Assembly: GCF_030654605.1 (NCBI RefSeq)
Contig: NZ_JAURXB010000016.1
Location: forward strand, 1 to 37,281
DNA: 37,281 bases
Origin: Bradyrhizobium sp.
GTDB lineage: Bacteria; Pseudomonadota; Alphaproteobacteria; Rhizobiales; Xanthobacteraceae
Reading direction: 5' to 3'
In this document: positions 25,518 through 33,007 of the stretch, piece after piece
How the letters are laid out: each line of letters opens with the position of its first letter
Position numbering within the stretch: position 1 is the stretch's first letter
Translations under genes and position numbers: made by a program
Notes under the pieces: model-generated
Databases searched by the model: none
Told to the model about the DNA's origin: nothing
The model's input: only the letters and a program-made list of their open reading frames with translations

Positions 25518-26135
25518 ATGTCGAACAAGGGAAGGGTCTATGTCATCGACGACGACGAGGCGATGCGGGATTCGCTGAACTTCCTGCTGGAATCCGCCAA
25601 CTTCAACGTCACGTTGTTCGAAACCGCCCAGCATTTTCTCGATGTGCTGCCCGGTCTCGAATTTGGCTGCGTCGTCTCCGACGTGCGCATGCCGGGCATT
25701 GACGGAATCGAGCTTCTGAAGCGCTTGAAAGCCGGCCACAGCGCGTTTCCGATTCTGATCATGACCGGCCATGGCGATGTCCCGCTCGCCGTCGAGGCGA
25801 TGAAGCTCGGCGCGGTCGATTTTCTCGAAAAGCCGTTCGAGGACGACCGGCTGATCGGCATGATCGAGGCGGCGATCCGGCAGGCGGAGCCGGCCGCCAG
25901 GAGCGAGGTGGTCACCCACGAGATCGCGGCGCGGGTGGCAACGCTCAGCCCGCGGGAGCGCCAGGTCATGGACGGCCTGATCGCCGGGCTATCCAACAAG
26001 CTGATTGCCCGCGACTACGACATCAGCCCCCGCACCATCGAGGTTTACCGGGCCAACGTCATGACCAAGATGCAGGCCAACAGCCTGTCGGAACTGGTGC
26101 GGCTGGCGATGCGGGCCGGCCTGCTGAAGGATTGA
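25518..26135 (+). CDS. fixJ: Response regulator FixJ
   Basis: A 205-residue two-domain regulator. The receiver domain has the acidic pocket DDD (11-13), phospho-acceptor Asp55 (VVSDVRMPG), Thr in IMTGHGD and Lys in FLEKPFED. The C-terminal LuxR-type helix-turn-helix (about 140-200) includes LSPRERQVMDGLIAGLSNK. Phosphorylated by FixL at low oxygen, FixJ activates fixK2. It starts at ATG 25518, 3 bases after the fixL stop. Confidence 0.96.
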   Translation: MSNKGRVYVIDDDEAMRDSLNFLLESANFNVTLFETAQHFLDVLPGLEFGCVVSDVRMPGIDGIELLKRLKAGHSAFPILIMTGHGDVPLAVEAMKLGAVDFLEKPFEDDRLIGMIEAAIRQAEPAARSEVVTHEIAARVATLSPRERQVMDGLIAGLSNKLIARDYDISPRTIEVYRANVMTKMQANSLSELVRLAMRAGLLKD

Positions 26136-26145
26136 GCCAAATCAA
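26132..26145 (+). promoter_or_regulatory. FixK box at the fixJ stop, upstream of the receiver gene
   Basis: TTGAGCCAAATCAA is a perfect TTGA-N6-TCAA. It overlaps the fixJ stop codon and is centred 81.5 nt before the start of the receiver gene. If active, FixK would feed back on that gene. Confidence 0.6.
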
Positions 26146-26219
26146 GGCGCGAAGCCGGCACCGGGTGTTACCTGAACGTCATGCATCATTCATGTCTAAA
26201 TTCAGCAGGCGGGAATTTC

Positions 26220-26624
26220 ATGATGTCGTTACCCGCAAAACCTACGATCTACGTCGTCGATGACGACGCCGACGTGCTCGGCTCGCTGCGGTTTCTGCTT
26301 GAATCGGACGGCTTCAACGTCCGGACCTTCAGGAACGGCTCGGCGCTGCTGAATGCCGTCCGTTCGACCGGCGTGGACTGCTTCGTGATCGACTACAAGA
26401 TGCCCGACATGAACGGCATCGATCTGGCGAGGCGCCTGCGCAACCGCGACATGGTCGCGCCGATCATCCTGATTACCGGTTACCCCGACGAGAACATCGC
26501 GGCGAGGGCCGCGGCTGCGGGCGTGCACGATGTTCTGCTGAAACCGCTGCTGGATGAGAGCCTTGTGACGCGTATTCGCGGGGCGATTCAGGACGGCCAG
26601 GCCGCCGCCGGCACCGGACATTGA
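26220..26624 (+). CDS. Single-domain response regulator between fixJ and fixK2
   Basis: A 134-residue protein with only a receiver domain: acidic pocket Asp14-16, phospho-acceptor Asp58 in VIDYKMPDMNG, Thr in LITGYPD and Lys in LLKPLLD. There is no output domain. The position between fixJ and fixK2 matches an equivalent receiver in the B. japonicum cluster. It may draw phosphate from FixL or act as an adaptor; this is inference. The start was taken at the ATG at 26220; the next codon is also ATG. Confidence 0.88.
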   Translation: MMSLPAKPTIYVVDDDADVLGSLRFLLESDGFNVRTFRNGSALLNAVRSTGVDCFVIDYKMPDMNGIDLARRLRNRDMVAPIILITGYPDENIAARAAAAGVHDVLLKPLLDESLVTRIRGAIQDGQAAAGTGH

Positions 26625-26653
26625 CCTACGGTATTATACGTAGGTAAACCTAC
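26624..26653 (+). promoter_or_regulatory. FixJ-type triple half-site in the fixK2 promoter
   Basis: ACCTACG (26624-26630), CGTAGGT (26639-26645) and ACCTAC (26648-26653) form two nested dyads: GTAGGT-AA-ACCTAC is a perfect palindrome, and the outer arm repeats the half-site with an 8-base spacer. The half-site resembles the GTA[A/C]GTAG FixJ motif of Sinorhizobium. It lies about 75-100 nt before the fixK2 ATG. Confidence 0.75.
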
Positions 26654-26726
26654 TTAAGATATCGCACGAAATTTCCGGCTTCGAAGTTCCCGCGTAGCAA
26701 TGGCCATCCGCCGCAAGGAGATGACC

Positions 26727-27416
26727 ATGCTCACCCAGACCCTCACCTCTTCCCCTGTCGCCAGCCGCGTCGGCCCGGTTCCGCACTCGGTCCTCGACCA
26801 GTTCGGCGCGGTCACCGGCTACGCCGGCCTGATCGCCACCGAGTTCAGCTACCGGAAGGATGAGGAGATCTACGGCGAGGACGAGCCCGCGGAATACGTC
26901 TACCAGGTGATCTCGGGCGCCGTCCGCAGCTACAAGCTGCTGTCCGATGGGCGCCGCCAGATCGGCGCATTCCATCTGCCGGGCGACGTCTTCGGGCTGG
27001 AATCGGGCAACGTGCACCGGTTGGCGGCCGAAGCCATCATCGATACCACTGTGCGTCTGGTCAAACGCCGCAGCCTCGAACAGGCCGCTGGCGTGGACGT
27101 CAAGGTCGCGCGCAATCTCTGGGCCATGACGGCCGGCGACCTCAGGCACGCCGAAGATCACATGCTGCTGCTCGGCCGCAAGACCGCAATGGAGAAGGTC
27201 GCCACCTTCCTGCTGGAAATGGATCGCCGCCTGGACGTCGCCGGCATGATGGCGCTGCCGATGTGCCGTCGCGACATCGGCGATTATCTCGGCCTGACGC
27301 TGGAAACGGTCTCGCGCGCGCTTTCGCAGCTGCAGGCCCAGGGCGTGCTGGGATTTTCCGGCGCCCGCCAGATCGTGCTTCGCAACCGCCAGCGCCTGCG
27401 CAACATGGATGCGTGA
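26727..27416 (+). CDS. fixK: CRP/FNR-family regulator FixK2
   Basis: A 229-residue regulator with a cyclic-nucleotide-binding-like fold (about 30-140), a dimerisation helix and a C-terminal helix-turn-helix with recognition helix LTLETVSRALSQL. It has no FNR-type N-terminal cysteine cluster, so it does not carry an oxygen-sensing Fe-S cluster. Cys180 in LPMCRRD corresponds to the redox-sensitive Cys183 reported for B. japonicum FixK2. It activates genes with TTGA-N6-TCAA sites. The start at ATG 26727 follows AAGGAG at 6 nt; the frame runs further up to 26700. Regulated by FixJ through the site at 26624-26653. Confidence 0.95.
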   Translation: MLTQTLTSSPVASRVGPVPHSVLDQFGAVTGYAGLIATEFSYRKDEEIYGEDEPAEYVYQVISGAVRSYKLLSDGRRQIGAFHLPGDVFGLESGNVHRLAAEAIIDTTVRLVKRRSLEQAAGVDVKVARNLWAMTAGDLRHAEDHMLLLGRKTAMEKVATFLLEMDRRLDVAGMMALPMCRRDIGDYLGLTLETVSRALSQLQAQGVLGFSGARQIVLRNRQRLRNMDA

Positions 27417-27512
27417 ACTTCACTCGACCAACGCGCGCATCACTGCCCGATGCATGGCGCTGGATTGCATCAAGCTGGTGAGCAGCGCGAAGTAGGCCCG
27501 ATCCCTATCGTC

Positions 27513-27595
27513 GTCATTGCGAGGAGCGAAGCGACGAAGCAATCCATCTATCCGTGCGAGGAAAGAATGGATTGCTTCGCTTCGCTCGCAATGAC
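27513..27595. repeat. Palindromic intergenic repeat (GTCATTGCGAGGAGCG type)
   Basis: Arms TCATTGCGAG-GAGCGAAGC and GCTTCGCTCGCAATGA, plus inner arms GAAGCAATCCAT and ATGGATTGCTTC, form a long hairpin. The type is very common in Bradyrhizobium and Rhodopseudomonas. It lies in the 197-bp gap between fixK2 and the alkylsulfatase gene, which converge here. Confidence 0.85.
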
Positions 27596-27613
27596 GGCTT
27601 TGGATTCTTGCCT

Positions 27614-29560
27614 CTAACTCACCGCCACCCGCTTCGGCTCGACGATCTCGAACATCCGCGGAAATTCGTCCATCAGCGCCATCAACTCGCCGAGCCGCAT
27701 CGGATTGCCGGTGAACTTGATCGCACCGCTGCCGACGGCGTCCTGAAACGTCGTCAGCTTCGCGATCACTTCGTCGAGGGTGCCACGCGGCAGCGTGAAG
27801 CCGGCGTCCGCCGTCGCCGCCTGCGCGCCCGCGACATAGGTCAGCGCGCAGTTCTCCAGCGTCAGAACAAACGTCTCGCCGGTATCGGTGAAACTCCAGT
27901 TCAGCACGATGTGCTTGCCTTCGGCCTTGGGGCCGTTGAGCCTGACACCGAGCACGTCCCACAATTGCTCGGTGCGCAGGGCCGCCAGCGTCTCGCGCGG
28001 CATCGCTGCGCGCGCCGGCACCTTCGGCATGCCCTGCCGCAGCTCCTGCGCGCCGAACAGATAGGCGTTGCGCCAGGTCGCACTTTCGGCGGCGTAGCCG
28101 AGCTGTTCGAGGGTATCGGCCAGCAGTGCGCGGGCGGCCTGATTGTCGGGATCGGCGAACACCAGATGGCTCAATGCCTGCGCGATGAAGCGAAATTCGC
28201 CTTTGGCAAAGTCCTTCGCAGCCCGCGCGAGGATCGCGTCGGCCCCGCCCATATACTCGACGTACTTTTTGCCGGCCTCGACCGGGGGCAGCGGATCGAG
28301 ATTGACGGGATTGGCGTCATACCAGCCGAGATATTTCTGGTAGATCGCCTTCACATTATGCCGGATGTGGCCGTAATAGCCGCGCGCATGCCACGCGCCG
28401 TCGAGACTGGCGGGCAGCTTTATCGTTTCGGCGATTTCGGTCGCGGTGAGCCCATGGTTCATCAGGCGGATGGTCTGGTCGTGGGCGAATTTGTAGAGGT
28501 CGCGCTGCTGGCGGATCATGGTGTCGATGCGCTGATGTCCCCACACCGGCCAGTGGTGCTGGCCGCACATCGCATCGGCCTTGCCGCCCCACATCTGCAG
28601 CGCCTCGCCGAGATACTTTGACCACGCCAGCGCGTCGCGCACGTCGGCGCCGCGAAACGGCAGCAGATTGTGGAAATTATGCGTGCAGTTCTCCGCCAGG
28701 TTCAGAAGCTTGTAGCGCGGAATGAAGAAATGCATCTCCGCCGGCGCTTCGGAGTTCGGCGCCATCTGGAATTCGAATTCGACTCCGTCGATGCTCCTGA
28801 TGTCGCCGGTCGCCATGATCAGGTCGGTCGGCCGCAACAGCGCCACCGAACCCGTCGCCATCGACTTGCCGAGGCCGCAATCGACCTGCCCGCGCGCGCC
28901 CTTTGTCAGCAGCGGCCCGAACTGGTACTGCGCGCGCCGCAGCATCGCGGGGCCGGCGATGATGTTCTCCGAAACCGCATGCTCCATGAAAAGGTTGGGC
29001 GCGATGATCGGAACGCTGCCGTCAGCCAGTGCGCCGTCGTCGATCACGCCGCGCGCGCCGCCCCAATGGTCGGTGTGGGTATGGGTGAAGATCACGGCCA
29101 CGACCGGCCGCTGGCCGCGATGCTGAAAATACAGCGCCATCGCCGCGCGCGCCCCCTCGATCGAGGTCAGCGTATCCACCACGATGACGCCGCTGTCGCC
29201 CTCGATCAGCGTCATGTTGGCGATGTCGAGCCCGCGCACCTGATAGACGCCGGGCACGACTTCGAACAGGCCGTGGTTCATGTTGAGGCGCGATTGCCGC
29301 CACAGGCTCGGATCCACCGTGGCGGGCGATTCCGCTACGGACAGGAAGCCATAGGGTTCGAGGCTCCAGACCACCCTGCCCTGCGCGTTGGCGATCCGCG
29401 CATTCTCCACGGTGCCGAGAAAGCCGCGCGCCGCCTCGTCGAAATCGCGCGTGTCGGAAAACGGCAGCGCCTTCAGCGTCGCCGCATGCTGCGCGACCAC
29501 GGGCGCCGAGGCGTCCTTCGGGGTTTCCCTGGGTGCTTCAGCGTTGCCTGTTTGGGTCAT
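27614..29560 (-). CDS. Alkylsulfatase (metallo-beta-lactamase type, SdsA-like)
   Basis: A 648-residue hydrolase. The metallo-beta-lactamase domain (about 90-360) contains the zinc motif THTHTDH (His160, His162, Asp164, His165). A helical alkylsulfatase dimerisation domain (about 380-520) and a C-terminal SCP2-like sterol-carrier domain (about 530-648) follow, the full SdsA1 architecture. It cleaves long-chain alkyl sulfates to alcohol and sulfate. No signal peptide is seen. The ATG at 29560 is preceded by GAGGGAG at about 10 nt. The acyl-CoA dehydrogenase gene upstream on the same strand fits oxidation of the released fatty chain. Confidence 0.9.
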   Translation of the reverse strand: MTQTGNAEAPRETPKDASAPVVAQHAATLKALPFSDTRDFDEAARGFLGTVENARIANAQGRVVWSLEPYGFLSVAESPATVDPSLWRQSRLNMNHGLFEVVPGVYQVRGLDIANMTLIEGDSGVIVVDTLTSIEGARAAMALYFQHRGQRPVVAVIFTHTHTDHWGGARGVIDDGALADGSVPIIAPNLFMEHAVSENIIAGPAMLRRAQYQFGPLLTKGARGQVDCGLGKSMATGSVALLRPTDLIMATGDIRSIDGVEFEFQMAPNSEAPAEMHFFIPRYKLLNLAENCTHNFHNLLPFRGADVRDALAWSKYLGEALQMWGGKADAMCGQHHWPVWGHQRIDTMIRQQRDLYKFAHDQTIRLMNHGLTATEIAETIKLPASLDGAWHARGYYGHIRHNVKAIYQKYLGWYDANPVNLDPLPPVEAGKKYVEYMGGADAILARAAKDFAKGEFRFIAQALSHLVFADPDNQAARALLADTLEQLGYAAESATWRNAYLFGAQELRQGMPKVPARAAMPRETLAALRTEQLWDVLGVRLNGPKAEGKHIVLNWSFTDTGETFVLTLENCALTYVAGAQAATADAGFTLPRGTLDEVIAKLTTFQDAVGSGAIKFTGNPMRLGELMALMDEFPRMFEIVEPKRVAVS

Positions 29561-29600
29561 CTTGTTCTTGCTCCCTCGCGTATAACGATCTTCTGATCTC

Positions 29601-29688
29601 GTCATGGCCGGGCTTGACCCGGCCATCCACGTCTTTATTGCCGCAACACCATCAAGGCGTGGATGCCCGGCACAAGGCCGGGCATGAC
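29601..29688. repeat. Palindromic intergenic repeat (GTCATGGCCGGGCTTGACC type)
   Basis: Arms GTCATGGCCGGGCTTG and CAAGGCCGGGCATGAC with inner GGCCATCCACG and CGTGGATGCC form an imperfect hairpin of about 88 bases. This is another common Bradyrhizobium intergenic repeat. It separates the alkylsulfatase and acyl-CoA dehydrogenase genes, which argues against a single uninterrupted operon. Confidence 0.8.
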
Positions 29689-29697
29689 GAACTGAAA

Positions 29698-30942
29698 TCA
29701 AGCCGGCCGCGCCGCCAGATACGGCGAGTCCGCGATCGACCATGACGGCATCGCTTCCATCTTGAATATCTGCCGCAAATGCACCTCGTCCGGCCCGTCG
29801 CCGATCCGCAGCAGGCGTCCCCAGGCCAGCGCCTGGTGGATCGGGGTATCCTCGGATCCGCCCATCGCGCCGAATACCTGCATGGCGCGGTCGGCGATCC
29901 GTTGCAGCATGGCGGGAACGGCGACCTTGATCAGCGAGACATCACGCCAGGCGCCGTGGTGGCCGGCCTGGTCCAGCCGCCACGCGCAACGCCAGGCCAA
30001 GAGGCGCGCCTGCTCCAGCTCGACGCGGGATTCGGCGATCCAGCGCTGCACCGTGTCGTATTGGATGATGGCGCGACCGAAGGCGGAACGTTCCGTCGAC
30101 CGCACCATCATCAGCTCGATCAGCAATTCGCACAGCCCGATCGAGCGCATACAATGATGGATTCGCGCCGGGCCGAGGCGGATCTGGGCGACCTTAAAGC
30201 CTTCGCCTTCCGCGCCGAGCAGGTTTGCGGCGGGCACCCGGACATTCTCGAAAGTGAGTTCGCCGATCGGGGCGGTGTGATCCTCACAGCCCATCCAGCG
30301 CAGCGAACGCACCAGCCGGACGCCGGGCGCCTCCATCGGCACGATGATGCAGGAATGGCGGCGCGTGCGGTCGGCCTCCGCATCGGTCACGCCCATCACG
30401 ATCAAAAAACTGCAGCGCGGATGCGCAGCTCCCGTGATGAACCATTTGCGTCCGTTGACGATGTAGTCGTCGCCGTCGCGGACCATGCGGGTGGCGATAT
30501 TGGTGGCATCGGACGAAGCGACGTCGGGCTCGGTCATGCCGAAGGCCGAGCGGGTTTTTGCTTCGAGCAGCGGCCGCAGCCAGCGCGCCTTCTGTTCCGG
30601 CGTGGCGCAATTCTGCAGCGCAATCATGTTGGGTACGTCGGGCGCCTGGCAGTTGAAGACTTCGGAGGCCCAGAACAGCCGTCCCATGATCTCGGCCAGC
30701 GGCGCATATTCGAGATTGGACAGCCGCGTCCCCGGCTCATCGGCGGCGAGTTCGGGCAGGCCGAGATTCCACAGGCCCGCCTGCCGCGCCTTCTGCTGCA
30801 GTTCGGCCATGAAGGGCGGCGTCTCGCGGCTGACGGCAACGTGCTCGAGCCAGGCGCGATGGCGCGGCAGCACTTCCCTGTCAAAGAAGGATTGCAGCTT
30901 CGTTCGCCACGCTTCGGAACGTTCGGATAAATCGAATTCCAT
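29698..30942 (-). CDS. Acyl-CoA dehydrogenase family protein
   Basis: A 414-residue flavoprotein with the acyl-CoA dehydrogenase three-domain layout: N-terminal helices, middle beta domain (AFGMTEPDVASSDATNI, then VNGRKWFITGA), and C-terminal helical domain ending QVFGAMGGSEDTPIHQALAW and IGDGPDEVHLRQI. It oxidises an acyl-CoA to the enoyl-CoA; the substrate is not predictable. The ATG at 30942 follows GGGAGG at 4 nt. It is divergent from an IclR regulator gene 99 bp away. Confidence 0.92.
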   Translation of the reverse strand: MEFDLSERSEAWRTKLQSFFDREVLPRHRAWLEHVAVSRETPPFMAELQQKARQAGLWNLGLPELAADEPGTRLSNLEYAPLAEIMGRLFWASEVFNCQAPDVPNMIALQNCATPEQKARWLRPLLEAKTRSAFGMTEPDVASSDATNIATRMVRDGDDYIVNGRKWFITGAAHPRCSFLIVMGVTDAEADRTRRHSCIIVPMEAPGVRLVRSLRWMGCEDHTAPIGELTFENVRVPAANLLGAEGEGFKVAQIRLGPARIHHCMRSIGLCELLIELMMVRSTERSAFGRAIIQYDTVQRWIAESRVELEQARLLAWRCAWRLDQAGHHGAWRDVSLIKVAVPAMLQRIADRAMQVFGAMGGSEDTPIHQALAWGRLLRIGDGPDEVHLRQIFKMEAMPSWSIADSPYLAARPA

Positions 30943-31007
30943 ACCGCCTCCCAAGGATACGCCATCTAACCGTATACCGACACGAATGGCAAATTCATTT
31001 CGATATA

Positions 31008-31036
31008 TTGACAATCTTCTACATTATGACCAATAT
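31008..31036 (+). promoter_or_regulatory. Sigma-70-type promoter of the iclR-like gene with overlapping dyad
   Basis: TTGACA (31008-31013) and CAATAT (31031-31036) are separated by 17 bp. The ends ATATTG and CAATAT form an inverted repeat over the promoter, a likely operator. The -10 box ends 5 bases before the ATG, so transcription would begin at or near the start codon and the mRNA would be leaderless. Confidence 0.6.
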
Positions 31037-31041
31037 TTCGC

Positions 31042-31863
31042 ATGGCTTCGACATCTCCCCTGACCCGTTCCGTCCCCCCACGGCCGAAAGCCGTGGCGGA
31101 CCACAGCGATCCGTCCTTCGCGACCACTCTGGCGCATGGGCTCGATGTGCTGTCGGCGTTCCGCACCGGCACCGGCGCGCTGTCGAACGCCGATCTCGCC
31201 GCCTCGACAGGCCTGTCGCGGCCGACCGTGTCGCGGCTGACGCACACGCTGGCGCAGCTCGGCTATCTCAAGCGCGACGCTAGGGGGCGCTTCGAACTCG
31301 GGCTCGGCATCCTGGCGGCGGCCTATCCCGTGCTGTCGCCACTGAAGGTCCGGCAACTGGCGCGGCCCTTGATGCGCGACTTCGCGGCCTACACCGGCGG
31401 CACGGTATCGATCGCGATGCCGTTCGGCCTCGATTTCATCTATGTCGAGACGCTACGCACCACCGATGCCGTGCCGCATATGCCCGACGTCGGCTTTACC
31501 GGCACGATGGCGACCACCGCGGTCGGCCGCGCGCTGCTGTCGCTGTTCACCGACGACGAACGCAACAGCTACGTGAGAACCGTGAAAGCGGAGCGTCCGG
31601 AGGAGTTGAAATATGTGCAGACGCGGACGCTGCCCGACAGCGAGCTTTGCAGGGAGCGCGGCTTCGCAGTCTCGCTCGGCGAATGGCGGCGCGAGATTTT
31701 TGGCGTCGCAGCACCGCTCTACCGCACGCCGACCGGCGACTGCCTGTCGGTGAATTGCGGCATTCCCTCGTTTCGCTTCAGCGCCGAGCAGATCGAGCGC
31801 GAATGCGGGCCGCGCATCCTCGGCCTCGCGCGCAGCATCAAGTCACTCGTCGCCAACGAATAG
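31042..31863 (+). CDS. IclR-family transcriptional regulator
   Basis: A 273-residue regulator with an N-terminal winged helix-turn-helix (about 30-95, LSNADLAASTGLSRPTVSRL) and a C-terminal effector-binding domain of the IclR type (about 110-265). Usual role is repression or activation of catabolic operons in response to an aromatic or organic acid. The ATG at 31042 has no ribosome binding site. It lies divergent to the acyl-CoA dehydrogenase and before a solute-binding protein gene. Confidence 0.92.
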   Translation: MASTSPLTRSVPPRPKAVADHSDPSFATTLAHGLDVLSAFRTGTGALSNADLAASTGLSRPTVSRLTHTLAQLGYLKRDARGRFELGLGILAAAYPVLSPLKVRQLARPLMRDFAAYTGGTVSIAMPFGLDFIYVETLRTTDAVPHMPDVGFTGTMATTAVGRALLSLFTDDERNSYVRTVKAERPEELKYVQTRTLPDSELCRERGFAVSLGEWRREIFGVAAPLYRTPTGDCLSVNCGIPSFRFSAEQIERECGPRILGLARSIKSLVANE

Positions 31864-31937
31864 GCTGCATCACCGCAGTCCAACGCACCAAAACCGAAGA
31901 CATCGCTCGAACGATGTTTCATACATGGGAGGGAAAA

Positions 31938-32918
31938 ATGAGGGGCATCCGGACCTTTGGCTTCGCTGCGGGGATCGTCGCAACCATGTTGGCCGGCGCC
32001 GCATGGGCGCAGGCGACCGACAATTATCCGAACCGCCCCCTTCGTATCGTCGTGCCCTACCCCGCCGGCGGCATCGTCGACCTGGTCGCCCGCGCCGTGA
32101 CCGAGCAGGTTGGCCGCGACTGGAAAACGCCCGTCGTCGTCGAGGCAAGGCCCGGCGGCAACGCCAACATCGGCACCGCCGCGGTCGCGCGCAGCGATCC
32201 CGACGGCTACACCTGGCTGGTCACCGGACCGGCGGTGCTGGTCAATCCCGGCCTCTACAAGGATGCCGGCTGGGACGCGATGAAGGATTTTACATGCGTG
32301 GGGCTCGCGGTCTGGAACCAGAGCGTGGCGGTGGTCAATCCCACCCTGCCGGTCAAGACCATCGGCGAATTCGTCGAACTGGCGCGCAGCAAGCCCGGCG
32401 AGCTCAATTTCGGCAATCCCGGCACCGGCTCCTCGATCGACCTGAGCGCCAAAAAACTGTTTCAGGTCGCCAACATTCAAGTCACCAATGTCGGCTACAG
32501 GGGCCAGCCGCCCGCGCTGATCGATTTGATGACCAATATCATGAATTTCGAGATCGTGTCGCTCGAGCTCGCGCTGCCGCACATCAAGGCGGGCACCATC
32601 AAACCGCTCGCGGTATTGACCGACAAGCGTGTCGCGGATCTGCCTGACGTGCCGACCATCGCCGAGGCCGGATTTGCCGAGGCCGCCTATGTGCCCTGGT
32701 ACGGCATCTACGTGCCGTCAGCCACGCCCCCGGCGCTGGCCAAGAAAATCAATGAAGCCATCAACAAGGCGTTGCAGAATCCCGACGTCCAGCGCCAGCT
32801 GTCGGTCGCCAACATCCCGGGCAAGCCGATGCCGCTGAACGACCTCGCCGCGCTGATGAAGGCGGATCATGAGAAGCTGACGAAAGTGGTGAAGACGTCG
32901 GGGATGCCGCTGCAGTGA
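31938..32918 (+). CDS. Bug-family tripartite tricarboxylate transporter substrate-binding protein
   Basis: A 326-residue periplasmic binding protein with a signal peptide (about 1-25, AAWA/QA), and the Bug hallmarks YPNRPLRIVVPYPAGGIVD near the N-terminus and ARPGGNANIGTAAVARSDPDG. Bug proteins bind carboxylates or similar small acids. No membrane components (TctA/TctB) are encoded nearby, as is frequent for this family. The ATG at 31938 has GGGAGGG about 5 nt upstream. Confidence 0.93.
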   Translation: MRGIRTFGFAAGIVATMLAGAAWAQATDNYPNRPLRIVVPYPAGGIVDLVARAVTEQVGRDWKTPVVVEARPGGNANIGTAAVARSDPDGYTWLVTGPAVLVNPGLYKDAGWDAMKDFTCVGLAVWNQSVAVVNPTLPVKTIGEFVELARSKPGELNFGNPGTGSSIDLSAKKLFQVANIQVTNVGYRGQPPALIDLMTNIMNFEIVSLELALPHIKAGTIKPLAVLTDKRVADLPDVPTIAEAGFAEAAYVPWYGIYVPSATPPALAKKINEAINKALQNPDVQRQLSVANIPGKPMPLNDLAALMKADHEKLTKVVKTSGMPLQ

Positions 32919-32924
32919 AGGTTC

Positions 32925-32967
32925 CGTCATTCCGGGGCGATGCGTAGCATCGAGCCGGGAATCATGG
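32925..32967. repeat. Palindromic intergenic repeat fragment (TCATTCCGGGGC type)
   Basis: GTCATTCCGGGGCGATGC and GCATCGAGCCGGGAATC form an imperfect hairpin with GATGC-GTA-GCATC at its tip. This is a shortened version of a repeat common in Bradyrhizobium. It lies between the convergent Bug and GGDEF genes. Confidence 0.7.
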
Positions 32968-33007
32968 ATGCCGGCAAGGTGCCGAGGTGAGGCTATTGGC
33001 CGGCGCT

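Noticed and set aside
23988..25919. 643-codon open frame on the minus strand opposite fixL and fixJ
   Set aside because: It is antisense to two firmly identified genes and has no recognisable motif.
27513..27595. Possible CRISPR or small RNA at the hairpin after fixK2
   Set aside because: Only one hairpin with no regular spacers and no cas genes; it matches a common intergenic palindrome type.
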